From Amoebophrya sp. A120 (taxonomy: Eukaryota > Sar > Dinophyceae > Syndiniales > Amoebophryaceae), in the NCBI GenBank assembly GCA_905178155.1, contig CAJINV010000004.1, forward strand, positions 9,205,159 to 9,269,158: 64,000 nt of DNA. The letters are read 5' to 3'. The position numbers and the translations under genes are program-made. How positions within the stretch are numbered: the stretch's first letter is position 1; the number at the start of each line of letters is the position of its first letter. This document shows, in pieces, positions 47,103 to 57,900 of this stretch. The notes under the pieces were generated by a model that was given only the letters and a program-made list of their open reading frames with translations, was not told the origin of the DNA and did not search any database.

Positions 47103-47866
47103 AGGGAAAGAGTCTGATGCTGGTGGTGGAAGTGAAAATCTACTACATGTCAAACGACAGAGCGATCGAAGAGAATCTTCATGGGAAATAGAACGTTCCA
47201 GGGCCGCCCGCGAAAATAAATTTGACGTGTAGATGAAGATGACCAGCTACGACCACTGACACTTTGACTTCAGTGATTGCGGTGCATGCAAAAATGACAT
47301 TCGAAATATGTATCGAAAAAGACACAACAAGAACTGTACAAGAATCGGCGATCTCAATCTCGAGATCGTCGACATCGATTTAGTTTTCGTATGGAGTGTT
47401 CGGGTTCATCGCTATTGTGTTCGTTGATCGAATTTCTTGCACGCGATCTCTTCAGATCGAAATGGTGCGTAGAAGAAAGAGTTGGAGAGATACTAGGACA
47501 GGCACTACACGATTGGATAGTACTTACTTCGAGGAGTTGGTCCCCATGAGGTAGTAGTTTCTGCCATACGCATAATTTCTATTGCATTTTGTCCCGTACG
47601 ATAAGTATAGTTTCCGCTTCATCTTCTGCTTCTCAGAAGTTTCGATTTCGTCGTTGTCGTGAGCATCGGTCTTCATCAGTTCCACCCGAGTAGAACAAGG
47701 ACTCCTTCGATATCACCACACAACAAGGAGGAAAAACAACCAAAAATGAAAACAACTTATACCTTTGTTGACTGTCTGAAATAAAGCGCATCGCGCGATA
47801 GACAGAAAAAGCTTCGACGTTTTCAGCTCGTAGAACTTTTTTCCAAAATATATTACATCCGCCAAG
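47103..47866. other. Intergenic, no gene seen
   Basis: AT-rich; short frames only. No RNA gene recognised. Confidence 0.6.
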
Positions 47867-50800
47867 ATGGCGCCCGCACCACCGCAGACCATTCACTACG
47901 ACAACAGCGCGGATCAAGAGGAAGATGGGTCTTATTGGATCGGGCCCGAGCGAAAGCCGGATGAATCCAAATCCGATGGACCGATTGAGTGGAAGGGACC
48001 AGCGGGACAAGCGTATTTTTGTTTTTGATATGATTGGAGTTGTGGATGTGGTTGTTTCGTTTGTTGCGTTGCGTTTATCTCAGGAGGTTCTTGCGTACGT
48101 GTGTCGTGTCGCACAATTACAGAAGGGTTCTTTTGATGTCCTGAGGAAAAATCGTAATTCGCCTGAATCTTCACAAACCACCCTCACAGTTCCAGTGTCC
48201 TTGCGAGCGGCAACAACCAGCAGCAGAATTCTAGCTCGGCCTCCTTCTCCCGCCTCACTTCTCCCGGCGTACCGCCCAGCAAGTCCGGACAAGGCGGCTA
48301 CTACGTTATGTACGACGAGCCCTCGGGGAACAAAACGGTGGCGCAGCGGTTTCTCACGACGCAGAGCCAGTGGTTGCAGAAGGTTCGGTACCGGCAGGAG
48401 CTCCGGAACCTGGAAGCGGAGCATGAGAGGATGCGGGAGTGCGTCTTCGAACCGAACAAGGGCAGGGGAAAAAATAGTGCTGCAGGAGGAGGAGCTGCAT
48501 CAGGAGGTGGTGGTCAGAAGTCCTCGAACAGCAAAGGAACTACATCAGCGAACAACAATTCATCATCTTCTGCAGCGCAACATTCTACGGGCAGAAACTC
48601 CACGTCCTCAAAAGACTTGCGGAAGCAAAGCAGAGACGACTTTCTGTACAAGATGCAGATGGCGCAATTGCAGGAGATGAAGAGCATCGAGCAGGCCACC
48701 GCGAGTGCGAGGAAACGAGAGGGATACGACGCGGAGCTCGCTGCACAGGTGCAACATGATCAAGGGGTCGCTGGGGGGAATAGCGGAAATCTGATCATGG
48801 AGGTAAAATACTTGTGAGGAATTACTTCGTATAAAAGTTCAATTCCAATCTTGAAGTTGAACGTGTTAGTTAGGGAACTGCAGCACTCTCACTCTTCGTA
48901 GTTACAATGCAGATTGAAGCAAGCTGTGAGTCTGCGTGGTTCGATGCGCGAAAAAAACTAAAACCCTGCTCCGACTTTCAACAGACCAGCATTGCGTCCG
49001 GCAATTCCTACATCGAAGCGCGCAAGGCGGAAGCGGTGGCTGCAAGATTGGAACAGGAGAAGAAGGAGATGGCCGAGTGCACGTTCCGCCCCAACCTCCG
49101 GCTCAGTCAGCAGAGCTACCGCTGCTACCGGCCGTTCGCAGACAGCACGGGAGTAGAACGGGCAAGCTCTTCGTCCTCCAGTAGGTTCATGCAGAGACGG
49201 AACAACGATCTTAGTTTCAGACCCCGGAGCAGGATAGGAGGGGAACAAATGAGTTACAATGGCACTGCGGTGACGTTTGATCCCAACCGACCTGGTCACG
49301 AGAGGTTTGTTTCAACAACTTCTTCGCAGCAGGACGGGGGTCGGGGTGCTAATCCGGCGGCGCGCACGATTGACTTCGACTTGCAGAAAATTGCGAGAGA
49401 AGAAGGGTTTTACAATTTGAACAACCTGCTAGACGAAGAAGACCTGGCGCTCGCGTCCATGCAACTCTATCACCCGGATAGCACGACGATGGAAAATTTG
49501 AATTACGGCGGAGGTGGTTTGCAGAAGACAGCAATGGGGGCGGACGTTGCAGCCTACGGAGGTGCGAGAAGCCGAGGACGAATGCGCGATATTGGAACAA
49601 ATGGCGACGGGTTTATTGTTGGTGACCAGGAAGAACTGTATGCAGCAGGGGAGGAGAACTATCAGCTGCAAAACCACACCGCCACCTCGAACAGCATCAG
49701 GTCCTACCGCAATGCATCTCCACCGGAGAAGTTTTCTTTTCGCCCAAAAGTGAACGAGCTCCCGGAGGGTTTTCACGCGGCGAAAGTGTACACGGAGACC
49801 AACGTTTTCAAACGCCTGGCGGGAATCAACGAGTCGCCGCCGCCGGGAGCGGAAGATGAATTCTTTACGCCGCCACAGGTACTCTTTGAGTTTGGTGATG
49901 TAGTTCTTCAACTTCTTCGTTGTTTTGCATAGTAACCAAATTGATGTTACTCTTGGTGTTGGTCGATTTGCATGACAGAGTGAGATTCTATCTCTAAAAA
50001 AAACTTTCTATACAGGCCTTCCTGAACCGTCGCGCGCGGGAGCAACAGGAGGAGGAGTCCCGAGAGGAAAGGTTCGTCAGCGAACGAGAGAGGGCCGAAA
50101 CGTACCGACAGTTCCTGCGTCGACAGAACGAAAAACAGTATGAAAAGGAGGACCGTATGGAGGAGCTGGAAAAGAAATACTTCGGCCAGGAGCGGTTTCA
50201 GCCGAGTATAAATCCGAATTCGCGGAAGATCGCCTTGAACAACACAAAACGGAACTCTTACAATCCCCAGGTCGCCGCGGGGACGACCGGACCCAGTAGC
50301 AGCAGCAACAGCAACAGTTTTAACGGTGGCCCTCGTGGGATAAACAGTTCTTCCTTCCTGAACAACCTCGACAATAGCGACGTGCAAAAAACTTGCTACG
50401 GCGACAACAGTAACCTGGACGGGACGAAAATGTCGCTCGGTCGGTCTCTACAATTCAACGCCGTGCAAAAACGACTGGCAAGCGAACAGGGCGGTTTATT
50501 AGGTGGTCTTCCAGGCGGAGGACATGAAAATGTAAACACTTCTACTTCCAACCGCACGCTTCTTGAACGGGAAGAAAGACGGATGTTCGGAAAGGATAAC
50601 AGCCAAAACGTGTTCGCCAGTGTGTTGGAGGAGGAGGATGAGAGGAGGTTGAACCAGCGAAATAAAAACGGGATGTTGAATGCGGCAGGAGGATCTTCTT
50701 CCAACTCCCGCTCGAATTCCGCCTCCCGCACCTGGCACGACGAGCAACCGTGTCTGCGCGACCAGTACGTTTTGAAACAGATGCTATGCGTTGCAAAAGT

Positions 50801-53800
50801 ATCGTACTCGTACTAATCGCAATAATGCATGACAAATCTAGTTTCTAAACCTGAATCTGCATGAATAACAAGACCCACGCGTGGGGACAGGGTCCCCACG
50901 CTGGGGCCTTGTGCCCGCCCCTAGTGGCGCTAGTGGGGGAAGGGTGTTCGCCATCGGGGCGGACAGCGTCCGCCCCTCGCCTCACACCAGGCGCGCGCAT
51001 AGTGACTTAGTGCGCGAAACGCTAGTGGGGGAGGGGTGTTCGCCATCGGGGCGGACAGCGTCCGCCCCTCGCCTCACACCAGGCGCGCGCATAGTGACTT
51101 AGTGCGCGAAACGCTAGTGGGGCAAGGGTGTTCGCCATCGGGGCGGACAGCGTCCGCCCCTCGCCTCACACCAGGCGCGCGCATAGTGACTTAGTGCGCG
51201 AAACGCTAGTGGGGGAAGGGCCCTCACCTGTCGCGGCCACCTGTCGCGCCCACCTGTGATGGCCACCTGTCGCGGTCACCTGTCGCGGTCACCTGTCGCG
51301 GTCACCTGTCGCGGTCACCTGTCGAGGTCACCTGTCGAGGTCACCTGTCGAGGTCACCTGTCGCGGTCACCTGTCAAGGTCACCTGTCGCCGGGGGTATG
51401 CGTTACCAGAACCCGGAAGTCAAGCAATGTAAATATTAATTGCACTTTGCTTCTTGGCAAAATTTGTCATGTGAGTCATACTAGTACGATACTTTTGCAA
51501 TGCATAGATGCAGGACAAGAACAAAATACCGCCCACCGTGGACCACGCCTTTCACCCGACCATCAACGCGAAGTCGAGCAAGATCGCGAATAGAAAATCG
51601 TTGCACGAGTTGTCGTAGGAACTGTAAAAGTAACGTACTCATATAAAGTGCATTACAAATTTTGGCAAGAAGAAAAGTGGAATTTATGAATGCTGTTTTA
51701 CCTTAGGAGGGAGATTTGTCATGCATATTTGCAATTAGTACGAATGCGGTACTTTTACAGTTCATATGTCTGTGGGGGATCTGGAGCGGAAACGCGAAAA
51801 GGTGAAACAGTTGAAGGAGCTATCCTGTGCAAAAGTATCGTACTCGTATTGCAATCATGCATTACAAATTTCTTTCTCAAGTCAAATCCGCATTACAAAT
51901 TTTATTTCTCATGCTGAGAAAATTTGTAATGCATTTATACGAGTACGATACTTTTGCAGTTCATAGGAGCAGCGGGACAGCAAATATCAAACGTAAATAT
52001 GTCCTGGTCTGGAAGGATCCGAACTTGTGATGTGTGTTTCGGATCCTACAAAGATCTGTGATGCATAGCGTGCAAAAGGTGCCCACTCCTGGCCATGCTG
52101 AGAGGGCATTTCTCATGCAGAATACGCATCACCAAGGAGCTGCAGAACCTGTGATGCTAGGCCCTGCATTCCAGACGTCGGGGAGCTTGGAACAACTGCA
52201 TGACCACAAATCTCGGAATCTCCCAGACCCAAACATATTTGCATCTGATAGCAAAGAATTCGAGACGATCATCCAGACGAAGGTGGACACAGAAGCGAAA
52301 TTAAAAAAAGCGAAGCAGTACGACGCGGTGGAGCCCCGGACGCAACCGTACCGGAGCTACTACATCAACCAACTGCGGGAGAAGCATATGAAATGCAAAA
52401 GCATCGTACTAGTATAAATCGCATGACAAATCCCCTCAGCACGAAAAGTGGAATTTGTAATGCGGATTTAGGTTAAGAAGGAGATTTGTAATGCATGACT
52501 ACGATTACTACGAGTACGATACTTTTGCACAGGATAAAGCAGCAGAAAGTAGACGAAAAAAGGGAAAAGGACAAGCAGCAAAGGGAGGAAAAGGAACTGA
52601 AAGAGTGTATCCTGAGTAAAAATGACCCCACACCAGAGTCAAGATGGGAAATCCGCTAGACAAATTAGCCACCCCTGGTTGTTTCGCATGACAAGTTTAT
52701 CCTCGTAGCGTAGTCCTGTTTAGCTACTTCCGAAGCATTACAGATGTAGCGCGTCATGCTGATTCTAGCATCAGAAATTCCAAAACAGGATTAGATAGAA
52801 AATGGCTCTCTTGGGGCTTCGCATGAGAAACTTTTTTGGCATGCAGATTTGCATGACAACTCTGGGGTGGGGACATTTTTACTCAGGATAGAGTGCCGGT
52901 TCCAGCCAAAACTTGTCGCGGAAAACTACTTCAAGAAGTTGGTCAACAGCGGCGCGCACTACAACAGTAGTTCTAACTTGGGAGCAGGAGGTCCAGGTGG
53001 TGGTGGTAATTTGGGTCAACAGCAGCAACAGCCGTCGCGGAGTTTGTTTCTAAAACCACCCGCGATGCCCCCGAACGGTTCTGCAGCTGGTGCTGCCACG
53101 ATGCTGCGGTCGTCAAAAGGCTCTTCTGTCACGAACAACATCGGAACGACAGACGCTGGCTCGTCTGCGGCGGGGGAGGTGATGCAGGAGGAGCATAACC
53201 GCGACTCAAGAGAAACTACTGCACCGTTCGTTATGGGAGGTGGAGCACAAAATAGCCATGCGGAGAGTGGAGGGGCGGCGAATGTTGGTACTGGTATGTC
53301 TTTACTGCTGTGCAAGTGCAGATTTTTGCGCTTTTTGAAAATGCAAGGAGAATCATGCATGGTCTGTGCATGATAAAGACATGAAAATTCTTCAACTTCA
53401 AATCAAGTTGTACGATACGAGATGAAAACAATTTACAGGGACTAGCAGCACCGCAAATAATCGCAGAAACGGTCCTCCCCCCATCGAAGGCGTCATGGGC
53501 TAGGCAAGACACTCGGATGGACGAGCTGGTACTAGTAAGGAGAAAAATGCACAACGATGAAGAAATTTGGTCTAGATAGAAGGCATCGATGTCGCAAAAA
53601 TGAAAAGTTGAAAATCTTTTTGAAATAGCACAGATTCGTGGAGGAGCGGCATACAACGCTTGCCGCTGACAAGTCTAACCACACTGAACAAATAAAGAGA
53701 TTATCGCGAAGCTAGAAGAAGAAGTCAACAAGAATCTGGTAAACCACACTGAACTTTTTCGCATTTTTTGTCGCCATAGAAAATTAGACGCAGAATTAGT

Positions 53801-54867
53801 CACGGAAAAAATGGCAGCACGCCCAGCGCTGCAGTGACTGACGATTGGAAGTAAAGAGATTGCGCAAAAACTTCTGGCCCATTTTGGGGGCGTTGAGAAC
53901 AAAATCAAAATCGTAAAAAATTTGGACGAGCTGAATCTGTTGTACCTACAATGGGCTTGGTATTGTATTTCTGATAAATCCACTTGATAGTGCTGTGTCT
54001 TGGCAAGGCTGTGGCCACGCAAGTGGGAGCTTGTCCGCACTAGTAATGTATTTCCTGTTGTTCTCCAAGTCGTTGTCGTGATACCCATGCAGCTACAGAT
54101 ACAGTAACAGTGCTTGAGGTTTGTTTCGTACGTTCCTTCGCTAAAGGAGTACAAAACAATCGGTCGCTTCACACAGCAACATCGGTGTCTACTTCCGTCG
54201 TAGCTTTGGCGCTTTTTCCTCGCGTTTTCAGTGTACTTAAAAGCGCTGGACGCATCATCTGCATCAACCTGCTATGCCTACGTCGGTCTTGCGATAATAA
54301 AGATATCGTGCTCGTATCGGTATCGCGCAGTTTTCATCAGATCTACATCGTCTTGTTTCGGTACTACTCCGTACTTACGTGATGTCCTGCGGGTACAGTG
54401 TCGTGTCATCTGCTCTGTTTACAAAGGAAGCGTCCACCTCTTCGTGCAATGTCAATGTATCGTGTCTCCAACGAGAAGTCGTACAGCTAGTACCACGCTA
54501 CCTTATTTGTCGTTCTCTCTCTTCGTAATCGTCTTGATGTAGAGGCGCGCAGCAGCAGATTATGATTACTTTTGCTCAACCACAGCAAATCCCCTTATTG
54601 AGAAATTCTACTCGCCCCAAATGCTAGTCTTATGTCATCAATCCCTTTCCCTATGTAGTCTTTCGTCTTTTGAATTTGAATTGACCCAAATTTTAAGTTT
54701 TAGAAGTACCCCATAAAAACTTTTTATCCCAGGAACACAATCAGGATGCTATGCAGAGCTTCAGTACGCAGACGCGGCGCTACAATAACGATCCTGAACC
54801 GCGCGGTGGAGCACCCGGCACACCCGTCCTGTTGAAGCGTCTCATAGCTCTTGCAGACATTTTGTAA
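47867..54867 (+). CDS. Coiled-coil protein with repeated C-x-F-x-P-N type motifs, ~1,166 aa, mixed GT-AG and introner introns
   Basis: Exons: 47867-48012, 48190-48802, 48985-49878, 50016-50784, 51512-51615, 51772-51820, 51972-51985, 52256-52386, 52542-52607, 52896-53293, 53446-53534, 53700-53738, 53859-53912, 54733-54867. Six junctions remove IEs and seven are GT-AG; all phases agree (3,501 nt). A shorter alternative uses acceptor 53438|53439 and stops at 53503 (1,082 aa), also in phase. Recurrent motifs are ECVFEPN (~48440), ECTFRPN (~49078), FSFRPKVNELP (~49735), FQPSINPNS (~50200), HAFHPTINAKSSKI (~51548) and CRFQPKL (52894). They are separated by Glu/Arg/Gln-rich helices likely to form coiled coils. 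Comparable F-x-P repeats occur in some protist cytoskeletal or ciliary proteins, so a structural role is a guess. No catalytic motif is seen. Start MAPAPPQ at ATG 47867 (context CCAAGATGG). Confidence 0.7.
50879..50901. repeat. Perfect 10-bp hairpin inside the enlarged element
   Basis: GCGTGGGGAC, loop AGG, GTCCCCACGC. It marks the junction between the element body and the GC-rich insert. Confidence 0.85.
50929..51222. repeat. 92-bp tandem repeat, three copies plus a partial
   Basis: Units start GCTAGTGGGGGA at 50929, 51021, 51113 and 51205. Each contains the inverted repeat GGGCGGAC-AGC-GTCCGCCC and GCGCGCATAGTGACTTAGTG. Confidence 0.93.
51226..51390. repeat. 13-bp tandem repeat CACCTGTCGCGGT, about 13 copies
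   Basis: Units vary at the last bases (GCGGT, GAGGT, GCGGC). The array directly follows the 92-bp array inside the same element. Confidence 0.92.
51616..51766. mobile_element. Introner-like element, family IE-2
   Basis: TIRs TAGGAACTGTAAAAGTAACG / ..GGTACTTTTACAGTTCATA. Flanks TGTCG and TGTCT (one mismatch). Read through, the element would end the protein at its first TAG. Confidence 0.85.
51821..51966. mobile_element. Introner-like element, family IE-2
   Basis: TIRs TATCCTGTGCAAAAGTATCG / ..CGATACTTTTGCAGTTCATA. Direct repeat GGAGC on both sides. Confidence 0.92.
51986..52250. mobile_element. Introner-like element, family IE-1
   Basis: TIRs TATCAAACGTAAATATGTCC / ..AACATATTTGCATCTGATA. 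Direct repeat GCAAA on both sides. With the previous element it isolates a 14-nt exon (51972-51985). Confidence 0.88.
52387..52536. mobile_element. Introner-like element, family IE-2
   Basis: TIRs TATGAAATGCAAAAGCATCG / ..CGATACTTTTGCACAGGATA. Direct repeat AAGCA on both sides. Confidence 0.9.
52608..52890. mobile_element. Introner-like element, family IE-8 (single copy here)
   Basis: TIRs TATCCTGAGTAAAAATGACC / ..GGACATTTTTACTCAGGATA. Direct repeat GAGTG on both sides. Removal joins GAG-TG|C-CGG and recovers the CRFQPKL motif. Confidence 0.92.
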
Positions 54868-54905
54868 CCCGGAAAAACATCAATTTCGTATTAAAAAAAA
54901 ATAAA

Positions 54906-57900
54906 ATGCAAGCCCTCCTCGCGAAAATGTCTTCATCTGCCCCACCGGGACCGGGAGGGGACCAACCTGGCAGAAGAAGTAGCTCCACCCCGACCAATGC
55001 GTCGAAGAACAAGAAAGCCCTTGCGAAAGCGAAAGTCGAGGAGGAGTTTTTTAACAAGAAGTTTTGGTGCCCCCCAGACCTCGTCAAGGGCAGCATGGGA
55101 TTCACCTTCAAGGATAGCACGATCACCAAGATCGAACCCGGGAAGTGGGCCGACAGCGCTGGGCTTAGAGTTGGGGACGAAATCGTGTTAATCGAGACCA
55201 TACCAAGTGCAAAAATGTCTGGGTCTGGAAGAATGCAACTTGTGATGCTACATTTGGATTCCAAAAAAATCTGTATTGCGTGAGTAGCAAAGGGAATGCA
55301 ATTTTTGCTACGCTGAGAAGGCATTTGTCATGCGCAATAGGCATCAAGAATCCCTCAAAAAACCTGTGATGCTAGGGCATGCATCACAGACATCATGCCT
55401 CATGAAAACCCCGCATGACAAGTCTCAGAATCTTCCAGACCAAGACATTTTTGCATTTGATAGACCACCTTCGTCGGAAAAGATCCGATCGTGGAAACGG
55501 TCACCCGCCCGTTGAGACATATGGGAGCGTCAGGTTTGAAATCGTCAAAGTTGAATATAATTTGTAATGCATAAAATGCATGACCCGAGGCACGTGCGTT
55601 GCCGAGCAGGCAAGTGAGGCCGATTGTAAGCCTGTTTGGGGTTACAGCTCGAGCTGCTAAAGTAGCATGAGAAAATCGCTCTTCTTTGCCTAAACAGCAT
55701 GACAAACAGGACTTGGGGACCACCGACATTTGTCTTGCGCCACTTGGAAACTGGGTTCCAACTGGCATCCATTTTATGCATGACAAATTATTTCAACTTT
55801 GTCGATTTCAACTCTGACACATCCATAAGACACAGCAAAATGCTCTCGAAGTCAAGTACGGGGAGTAAGTCGTCTCTGGCGATAACAGATGGTAGTCCTA
55901 GTGCTAGTAGTCCTGGGGCGGCTGTCGTCCTTCCCGATCCGATGCGCAGTAGCCGGTCGGGCATATCTTCAAACATCCCGACAGGCCGCGGGTCGACTAC
56001 TTCTTCCGACGAACAGCTGTCTTCCGGAGTGGAAACCGAGGAGGTGAAGTTCACGCAGTTTGAGTGTTTGTCCCAAACGGAGAAAATCATCCGCTTAAAG
56101 AACAAAAAAGGCGTCGGATTTGTCATTACCCGGAAAATCCACGAAACCGACTTAGAAGAAGCCGCGATCAACCTGCAGGCGGCGTTTCGCGGAAGGAAAG
56201 AAAGGTCCACTTCGGTCGCGGTGGCGAAGAAGCAACAGCTGTTCGCCAACCCCTTTCGGATCGAGCACCCACCTTTATCGGTTCCGTTCGCGCTGCACCG
56301 AAGCGTGGAGCGGAATTTGCACAAGCAGCCGCCGTTGCGATCGGTGTCCGAAACGCCGAGACAGCGGATGATGGAGTTCCGAACCACGCTGAAGAAAGTG
56401 GATGAGTTCGACAGATATAATTCGTCGGCGTCGGGTCGTGGAAATGGTAATGACTTCAGATACGGAGAAGCAGGAACACTATCAGGAGGTCCGTTCTTTT
56501 CGTCTCTTCGTGGTCCTCCTCCTCCGCAAAGAGTTGTTGTTCCTGAAGGGGAAGCAGGTGGCATGTACATGTTGGACAGCGGAGAGGATGAAGACGAGGA
56601 TGCCAGCCGGCTTACCACCCCTCCCCCTCGAGGATCGACACCAAGAGGACAGACGCCAAGAAAGTCTTTGTCTTCCTCCAAAAACTCAACAGCAGACAAT
56701 AAACCGGGGGCTGTTTCCTCAACTCTAACCTTGAACCTTCCCGCCACCAGCTATCGAACCAGCGCTGCTGTGCGGTCCAGAGGACCTGGTAGCAGCTCGC
56801 AACAGCAAGAGCCCCCGATTTTGGAAGACAAGATGCAGAACGCGTTTCTCAAATCGGACTTCTTCGGCCGCGGGCGGCCTTCCTCGATTATCCCGGGAAG
56901 CGGTGCCATTTACGACCGAGAAGATTCCGTCCGGCAAGTGGCCGCGGCGACCACCCGACACAGCCTGCTGATCGACAAAATCGGGTTCACCGCGCAGGAC
57001 AGCAGCGGAAGGACTGTGCCCGTGGTTCCGCTTGGTGGATCAGTACCGCCCGTGCAGAAGTGCAGAATTTTGCCCCTTCCGCCCAAAAGCAAGACTTCGC
57101 CGAACTTGTTTGGTGACCCGAAGAAATTTGGGCAAGCTAATAGAGGAAATAATGCAGGGGTAATAGTCGGCTTGTCAGGCGACGCCGAGGACGAAGTTGA
57201 TGTTGATATCGCAGCGCAGACTCCGGTCAATGGCGATCTTCAAACTGGCAAGATAAAAACTTTTTTCAACAATGTGAAGGAAAATTTCGCTTCGAAATTG
57301 CAGGATGTGAAGGAAAAGGTGCAGGAAAAAAGGCAAATTTCAAGAGAAAAATCCCAGGAAAGGAGGGAAATTCTGATGGAAAAGGTGGAGAAAACAAAAG
57401 AGATTGTGAAGGGGAACGTCGATCTGGTAAAGGAGAAGCTGAAAATTCCGCGCAAAGAACGGGGAAGGAAAAATAAGCATCCGAAAGAAGGACCAGTGAC
57501 AGTTGAATCGGAGGGCGAGGACAGTCCGAGCGAGCCGTCAGAGGAAGACCTGGAGGCGGTCTTACGGCAGACGGAAACGGGAGGAGATTCAGTACAACTT
57601 CCTGGTGCTGCTTCTGCAAGCACGACTGCCGCTTCACCACAGTCAGGTTCCACAGCTGCAGGTCAGAACATCAAATTACCCTCGTCGTCATCTTCGACGA
57701 CAGTAACGAGGACGACACCATCCGGCTACAACAACAATAACCCAGCTTCCTTACGACCCACTGGGTCGTCCTCGTTGCAACCGGTCGGCGGAAGGACTAC
57801 AACTGAGGCTGCAGTAGATCCGCAACAAATTCGGGGCGGCGACACGACGAGGACTACAGGTACTAGTCCCTCCATGGCCAGTACGAAAATCTCAGAGAAT

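Larger units (their letters stand above)
50785..51506. mobile_element. Introner-like element, family IE-2, enlarged to 722 bp by internal tandem repeats
   Basis: TIRs TATGCGTTGCAAAAGTATCG / ..CGATACTTTTGCAATGCATA. Direct repeat GATGC on both sides. Other copies of this family here are 144-184 bp. Removal of all 722 bp restores the frame (ATG-C|AG-GAC). Confidence 0.92.

Noticed and set aside
51226-51390. CRISPR-like repeat array
   Set aside because: The 13-bp units are directly adjacent with no spacers, in a eukaryotic intron; an ordinary minisatellite.
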